DNA of 11,938 bases from an uncultured Eubacteriales bacterium (GTDB lineage Bacteria; Bacillota; Clostridia; UMGS1883). Positions 7,675 to 11,938 of this stretch are shown piece after piece. Location: positions 1-11,938 of the forward strand of contig CAJJUC010000067.1 of NCBI GenBank assembly GCA_905195005.1, in the 5' to 3' direction. Below the pieces are notes generated by a model that made no database searches, was not told where the DNA came from, and saw nothing but the letters and a program-made list of their open reading frames with translations. A program made the translations under genes and the position numbers. The number at the start of each line of letters is the position of its first letter. Position 1 is the stretch's first letter.

Positions 7675-9128
7675 TGCTTTTCCCCCTGCTTAACTGCATT
7701 TTGTTTTCCTATTTCGTCATATATGATCTTAACATCGTTTTCAATTCTGCCGTAATAATCGCCGAGAATTTGTTCATACCTGTCCTCGCGCGATGCATTG
7801 CTGATCTCGAGTTTGGAATACAGCTCCCGTATGCGTGCGATGCTTTCTTTTATCGGCTCCGTGTCAATGCTTTTCCCGAGAAGCGGACTTTTGCGTGCTT
7901 CGGTGTTAAGCTTTTTGGTAAGCTCCCATATGTTGCTGCTTTGACCCTTTATAAAATAAGCATTAAACTGACTTCCCATAGCCCATGCATATGCGGAATA
8001 ACGTCTGTCTGAAAGGATTTCGACCGTATTATCGGATATTTTTTTATAATCGCGGTCTTTAATTCCGTAAACGAGTAAATTATAAAGCTCCTTGTCTGTG
8101 TTTAAAAGTTCAATCAGCTTCACTGCCGTAACCTTATCGGCTGATGTTCTGCTCACCGCTGTAAGCGCAGCGCAGGCTGAATCATTTGTAAGAACCGGTA
8201 TTCCGATTGCTTTCACATAAACAGGATAACCGTACCTTGACTGCATATCAATTTCAATTCCGGGCTTATACACATCATCGAACATGAACACTTTCCCGGC
8301 ATTTTTTTCCGCAGTGAAATTCGTTCTGATGTCAATATCGCTCATATAAAATCCACTGCTGTTCCATTTGCGCGATAGCGCCGCGTTGTCAAGATTAATC
8401 TGAAGATACGGATTTTCCGTAAGATTCAGCACATTTCCGTCCATATCGATTCCGATGGGCACATTTCTTATCGGGTCTTCAAAGAACAGACTTTCATCTC
8501 CGAAATTACCGCTCCAAATATAAGGCGTGACGGTTGTCGGAATAATATCCGGTTCATTAGTGCGGATTTTTTGCAATATCTGCGTAAAATCCGCCATTGT
8601 TTCCGCTTGGTCAATTTCTGCCTTGAGCGAGTATTTGTCAACAAGCTCTTTTTTGAACACAATCGCCTTTTGCCTGAATGCAACCTGATAATTCGGAACG
8701 GCGTAAATATGCCCTCCGACGGTCACAGCGTCCCAAACCTTATTGATTATGCTTTTATTCGTTTGCGGCGCGTATTTTTCTATCAGATTTTCAATCGGTG
8801 CAAAAGCTCCGTATTCAATGTTGCTGCGATAATCAAACAGCCAGTCTGACGTAAATACTATGTCAAACCTCTCCGCTGCCGAAGCCTTCAGCTGTATTTT
8901 TTTCGTGTATTCCTCGGAGTGAATCGGGTTGAAATCAACCTGAACGCCAAGCTTTTCACCTATAATTTTATTTGCTGCACCAAAAACGCTTCCGTCATCA
9001 CTTCCGCGGTCATTCACATAGTACCATACAAGCGTTTTCATGTTTTTCGGCGGATTTTTCTTGCCGCAGGCTACAGAAATCATCAGCATTGCCGTCAGGC
9101 AGCAAAGCAGCCGCCTTTTTCCGTTCAT
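7671..9128 (-). CDS. Sugar-binding lipoprotein of an ABC importer (family 1 solute-binding protein, LplA-like)
   Basis: The likely role is capture of oligosaccharides at the outer face of the membrane for import. I choose ATG 9126-9128 (MNGKRRLLCCL) because GGTGGTG at 9135-9141 lies 6 nt upstream; the in-frame ATG at 9141-9143 has no good site. The product is 485 residues. A short basic start and hydrophobic core end in the lipobox ISVAC, with lipidated Cys about 21 followed by GKKNPPKN. The body shows typical solute-binding features: TLVWYYVNDRG near the mature N-terminus, AERFDIVFTSDWLFD, YGAFAPIENLIEKYAP, and VGGHIYAVPNYQVAFRQKAIVFKKELVDKY. It is closest in feel to the LplA/YtcQ group. No permease or ATPase gene is adjacent, so it must share a transporter encoded elsewhere or act only in binding or sensing. 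It lies 42 nt after the GH3 stop and overlaps the beta-helix start by ATGA. Confidence 0.85.
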   Translation of the reverse strand: MNGKRRLLCCLTAMLMISVACGKKNPPKNMKTLVWYYVNDRGSDDGSVFGAANKIIGEKLGVQVDFNPIHSEEYTKKIQLKASAAERFDIVFTSDWLFDYRSNIEYGAFAPIENLIEKYAPQTNKSIINKVWDAVTVGGHIYAVPNYQVAFRQKAIVFKKELVDKYSLKAEIDQAETMADFTQILQKIRTNEPDIIPTTVTPYIWSGNFGDESLFFEDPIRNVPIGIDMDGNVLNLTENPYLQINLDNAALSRKWNSSGFYMSDIDIRTNFTAEKNAGKVFMFDDVYKPGIEIDMQSRYGYPVYVKAIGIPVLTNDSACAALTAVSRTSADKVTAVKLIELLNTDKELYNLLVYGIKDRDYKKISDNTVEILSDRRYSAYAWAMGSQFNAYFIKGQSSNIWELTKKLNTEARKSPLLGKSIDTEPIKESIARIRELYSKLEISNASREDRYEQILGDYYGRIENDVKIIYDEIGKQNAVKQGEKQ

Positions 9129-9134
9129 ACCATT

Positions 9135-9141
9135 CACCACC
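9135..9141 (-). promoter_or_regulatory. Ribosome binding site that sets the start of the lipoprotein gene
   Basis: Minus-strand GGTGGTG, one mismatch from GGAGGTG, with 6 nt to the ATG at 9126-9128. It favours this start over the ATG at 9141-9143, whose upstream bases (9144-9170) hold no purine-rich site. Confidence 0.55.
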
Positions 9142-9170
9142 ATGTCTGATTAATTGTTCTTTTAGGATAT

Positions 9171-11312
9171 TTATATAATGCAAACGCATATTTTTAAAGC
9201 TGCGGTGCATGAATTTCCGACATAAATTTCAAATTTTCCGCACTCTGCAACCTCGCCTTTTCCCGGAATTTCATACGAAAACGCGCTTATATCAAGAGTA
9301 AACACTGCCTTTTTTGTTTCGCCGCATTTAAGCGAAATTCTCTCAAAGCCTTTAAGCTCGCGCACGGGGCGGCACATTGATGATATTACATCTCTTATAT
9401 AAAGCTGTATAACCTCATCTCCGTCATACTTTCCGATGTTTGACACATCGGCTGTAATTTTAAATTCCGCGCCGTTTTTAAGCTCATCAAGGAATAGCTC
9501 GCCTTTTTCCGCACAAATGTTTGATATTTTAAACTGTGTATAGCTCAGCCCGAAACCGAAAGGATACATCGGCATCGCGGAGAAATCGGAATACGGTGCA
9601 AATTCCGGTTCATCATAATATGAATCGGATATGCAGCAGGGATTATTGTCCTGATTATAGTAAAGCGGAATCTGCCCCGAGGATTTAACCATTGTCATCG
9701 GCAGCTTGCCGCCGGGATTAACCTTTCCGCAAAGCGCCCGGGCTGCCGCTTCCGCACCCGTGCTTCCCGGCTGCCATGCAAGAAGCACTGCATCAACGTA
9801 CGGTTCAAGCTCATAAATGCTGCGGAGTCTGCCGGTAAAGAGCACTGCAACAACCTTTTTTCCGGCGTTATGCGCCTTAACTGCAAGAGCGGTCTGCTCG
9901 GGGTCAAGGCGTATATCGCTGATTCCGGCGCGTTCACCGGAATATGTATGCTTTTCACCCAAGGCAAGCACGATAACATCGCAGCCGCGTATAATTGACG
10001 GATCACGCCCTGTAATATCGAATTTCTCGTTGCAGTAAACAACGGATTTGCCGAAATATTTGTCCATTTCCTCCTTAAAATTGGGGGTTGACGGAATATC
10101 TCCGTAGCCTGCCCAGCTGCCGTGCAGTGCGCGGCGTTCCTCAACAAACGAACCGCACAGGGCAATTTTCTCGGTTGCCGGAAGCGGAAGAACGCCGTTG
10201 TTTTTCAGCAGCACAAGCGTTTTTTCAGCCGCTTTAAGAGACGCTTCCCTATCCTCCTTGCGATACTGCTTTGCCGGATCGGTGTGCGTGTACGGATTTT
10301 CGAACAGCCCAACTTTTTCTTTCACACGAAGGATTCTTTCAACCGCATCATCAATTTCCGATTCTGAAACAATTCCCTCTTTCACAAGCTCTGAAAGTGA
10401 TTCCGAAAAGCAATCCGTAACCATTTCCATATCAACGCCGCTTTTAAATGCAATTGCGGCACAATCCTTCTTATTTTCCGCCAAACGTCTTGTAATAAGC
10501 TGCTCAACCGAATCGTAATCACTTATTACGAAGCCGCCGAAGCCAAGCTCTTTTTTTAAAAGATTTTTCAGCAAGCGCTCGCTGGCGATAATCGCTTCTC
10601 CGCCGATTGAGTGAAATCCGCTCATAACCGTCATGATATTTTCCCGGATTGCCGCTTTAAACGGCTTTAGATACACGTTCCTTAAAGTGTAATCTGAAAT
10701 CTCCCCTTTTTCATATTCTCGTCCGCCCTCGACAGCGCCGTAGCCGATATAATGCTTAGCGCAGGCAGCCATGGCAAAATGGCCGTCCTCCGTTTTATGC
10801 TGAATACCGCGGACTGCCGCCGCTGCCATTTCCGAGGCAAGGTAAGGGTCTTCCCCATACCCTTCGATAACTCTGCCCCAACGGGGATCACGGGCAATAT
10901 CCATCATTGGGGCAAATGTCCAGTGAACGCCGTCCTGCTTTGCTTCATCGGTCATTCTCCGCGCGGAATCCTCTGCCGACTTGCGGTCAAAGGCTGCCGC
11001 CTGAGCAAGCGGAATCGGAAATATTGTCCGCTGCCCGTGAACAACATCCCGCGCAAAAATAAGCGGAATCTGCGACTTTGATTTTTCAACGGCTTCCTTT
11101 TGCAGAGCATTCAGCTGCTGCGTAAACGGAAGCTCCTGATTATCAGTGTTTCCTGCAAGCGGCGTGCACGCAAGAATACACGACCCGATTTTTCCTTTCG
11201 CCGCAAGAGCCTTAATTTCGTCAAGTCTTGCGCTTGAAAACGGACCCTGCCATAACTGACCGATTTTTTCTTCAAGCGTCATTTTGGAAATAATGCCTTT
11301 TATTCTGTCCAT
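9171..11312 (-). CDS. Glycoside hydrolase family 3 (beta-glucosidase/beta-xylosidase type), cytoplasmic
   Basis: It hydrolyses terminal beta-linked sugars from oligosaccharides by a retaining mechanism. There is no signal peptide, so it should work on imported sugars. I start at ATG 11310-11312 (MDRIKGIISKMTLEEKIGQLWQG, the usual GH3 opening), giving 713 residues. The longer ATG at 11349-11351 lies inside the predicted -10 hexamer. AAAGGA at 11325-11330 is a rather distant Shine-Dalgarno (12 nt). With this start, the N-terminal barrel covers about 4-337, with RDVVHGQRTIFPIPLAQ, the substrate-binding KH pair in ACAKHYIGYG (about 186-187) and the nucleophile Asp of VISDYDSV (about 265). The second alpha/beta domain follows (about 373-600), with a likely acid/base Glu in TYSGERAGISD (about 460). 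A fibronectin-III-like domain fills about 630-695. All main GH3 motifs are intact. The short tail CTAALKICVCII is unusually Cys-rich. The exact sugar specificity (glucose, xylose or other) cannot be read from the sequence. Confidence 0.9.
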   Translation of the reverse strand: MDRIKGIISKMTLEEKIGQLWQGPFSSARLDEIKALAAKGKIGSCILACTPLAGNTDNQELPFTQQLNALQKEAVEKSKSQIPLIFARDVVHGQRTIFPIPLAQAAAFDRKSAEDSARRMTDEAKQDGVHWTFAPMMDIARDPRWGRVIEGYGEDPYLASEMAAAAVRGIQHKTEDGHFAMAACAKHYIGYGAVEGGREYEKGEISDYTLRNVYLKPFKAAIRENIMTVMSGFHSIGGEAIIASERLLKNLLKKELGFGGFVISDYDSVEQLITRRLAENKKDCAAIAFKSGVDMEMVTDCFSESLSELVKEGIVSESEIDDAVERILRVKEKVGLFENPYTHTDPAKQYRKEDREASLKAAEKTLVLLKNNGVLPLPATEKIALCGSFVEERRALHGSWAGYGDIPSTPNFKEEMDKYFGKSVVYCNEKFDITGRDPSIIRGCDVIVLALGEKHTYSGERAGISDIRLDPEQTALAVKAHNAGKKVVAVLFTGRLRSIYELEPYVDAVLLAWQPGSTGAEAAARALCGKVNPGGKLPMTMVKSSGQIPLYYNQDNNPCCISDSYYDEPEFAPYSDFSAMPMYPFGFGLSYTQFKISNICAEKGELFLDELKNGAEFKITADVSNIGKYDGDEVIQLYIRDVISSMCRPVRELKGFERISLKCGETKKAVFTLDISAFSYEIPGKGEVAECGKFEIYVGNSCTAALKICVCII

Positions 11313-11346
11313 CCGCAATTCAATTCCTTTCGCTGTTTCTGCAGTT

Positions 11347-11444
11347 ATCATATCATCGATACCGCCGTTTTAAAAGAGCCTTTATCTGATATTTGGTCTA
11401 ATAACGCGGCACGTTTCGGTATGAATTTTTACAAAAGGTTTAAA
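11347..11444 (-). promoter_or_regulatory. Composite promoter/operator B of the GH3-lipoprotein-beta-helix operon
   Basis: On the minus strand: -10 TATGAT (11347-11352), 17-bp spacer, -35 TTTTAA (11370-11375). Upstream boxes are ATTAGACCAAA (11392-11402), TGCCGC (11406-11411), TTCATACC (11418-11425) and TTTAAACC (11437-11444). The gaps of 16, 3, 6 and 11 bp between successive elements are identical to those of promoter A at 2749-2846, while the bases between the boxes differ. It begins only 7 bp after the GH28 stop codon, and I see no terminator between. Transcription from the GH28 gene could therefore also read into the operon. A shared activator, probably the regulator in this window, is inferred. 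Confidence 0.7.
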
Positions 11445-11451
11445 ATCGGCA

Positions 11452-11938
11452 TTATTTACTGCGAAAGTCCTCCAAAATAACATTTGCTGCATCTTTTACA
11501 GTTATTTCTCCGCAGCCGCTTACATCGGTAATATTTTTGAATTTAATATTGCGTATAGTGTCCTTTTCGGCGGCAAAGCCCTCTATTTCAATAATCGGGC
11601 ATTTTTCACGTGTACCATCGTTTATATGTGCGTCACCTGTAAGTACGGTGCCGTCAACCGAAATATTTTCAAAATAAGGGCAAGCACCGGCAGCAATTCC
11701 ATCATCATTATATGAAACCGAATGCATCATAACGCGCGGAAGAACGCAGTCCGAAACGCGAATATCTTTTATATATCCGCCGCGTTTTTTCGTTGCTTTC
11801 AGTTCAACTCCGACCGTTGATCTTTCCATGTCGCAATCCCATATATTAACATCTTCAACACCCCCCGACATTTCGCTCCCGATTGTTATTCCGTGTCCCA
11901 TAATGCAGCGGCAGTCAAATATATTGATGCTGCGGCAT
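11452..11938 (-). CDS. Glycoside hydrolase family 28 (polygalacturonase-like), C-terminal part; N-terminus outside the window
   Basis: GH28 enzymes hydrolyse galacturonan or rhamnogalacturonan in pectin, using a right-handed beta-helix fold. The frame is open past the right edge, so the gene is partial here; the internal ATG at 11899-11901 is not a start, as upstream codons read SINIFDCRC into it. The visible 162 or so residues hold the diagnostic block GHGITIGSEMSGGVEDV, whose GHG His is part of the GH28 active site. They also hold GVELKATKKRGGYIKDI, which matches the position of the RIK-type substrate-binding motif with an altered sequence. Later strands (FENISVDG, IRNIKFKNI, VILEDFRSK) are normal beta-helix turns. 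The catalytic Asp residues (NTD and DD motifs) would lie upstream of the window. It is read in the same direction as the GH3 gene and is the best evidence that the locus concerns pectin. Endo- or exo-action cannot be told from this part. Confidence 0.85.
   Translation of the reverse strand, partial: CRSINIFDCRCIMGHGITIGSEMSGGVEDVNIWDCDMERSTVGVELKATKKRGGYIKDIRVSDCVLPRVMMHSVSYNDDGIAAGACPYFENISVDGTVLTGDAHINDGTREKCPIIEIEGFAAEKDTIRNIKFKNITDVSGCGEITVKDAANVILEDFRSK

Noticed and set aside
1..11938. CRISPR array, insertion sequence, tRNA or rRNA
   Set aside because: No regularly spaced repeats, transposase-like frames, terminal inverted repeats or RNA-gene cores were found on either strand by reading.

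Overview
The window looks like a plant-polysaccharide (probably pectin) utilisation locus from a Gram-positive, Clostridia-type fibre degrader. The signs are a membrane-anchored AraC-type activator of the Bacillus YesS/YesN style, a solute-binding lipoprotein, strong Shine-Dalgarno sites, moderate AT bias, and secreted proteins built from CBM4/9-like and Ig-like modules. No rRNA, mobile element or other taxonomic marker is present, so the taxon is an inference. Gene content suggests a gut or other anaerobic environment.

Layout. Positions 1-2720 (minus strand) hold a very large secreted modular binding protein that runs off the left edge. Its reading frame is cut by a single in-frame TAA at 1062-1064. 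Positions 2721-3076 are a divergent control region: a composite promoter/operator for the binding protein, two candidate promoters for the regulator, an 11-bp direct repeat and a leader hairpin. Positions 3077-5374 (plus strand) encode a two-TM AraC-family regulator. A bidirectional terminator (5405-5439) separates it from the convergent minus-strand cluster. Read in the direction of transcription, that cluster is: the 3' part of a GH28 polygalacturonase-family gene (right edge), then a GH3 glycosidase, an ABC-type sugar-binding lipoprotein without permeases, and a secreted discoidin-like plus right-handed beta-helix protein, the last two overlapping by ATGA.

How the parts may work together (inference). 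The regulator senses an extracytoplasmic ligand and activates two promoters. The promoter of the modular binding protein (2749-2846) and that of GH3-SBP-beta-helix (11347-11444) share four sequence boxes plus -35 and -10 elements at identical spacings over about 98 bp, although they lie 8.6 kb apart. Secreted proteins would bind and cut the polymer, the lipoprotein would capture oligosaccharides, and the apparently cytoplasmic GH3 and the GH28 would finish the breakdown.

The best candidates for something new are the shared composite operator, the nonsense codon in the modular protein, and the uncharacterised discoidin/beta-helix protein coupled to an orphan binding protein. In both shared promoters the most upstream in-frame ATG lies inside the -10 hexamer, so both gene starts are placed further downstream here.
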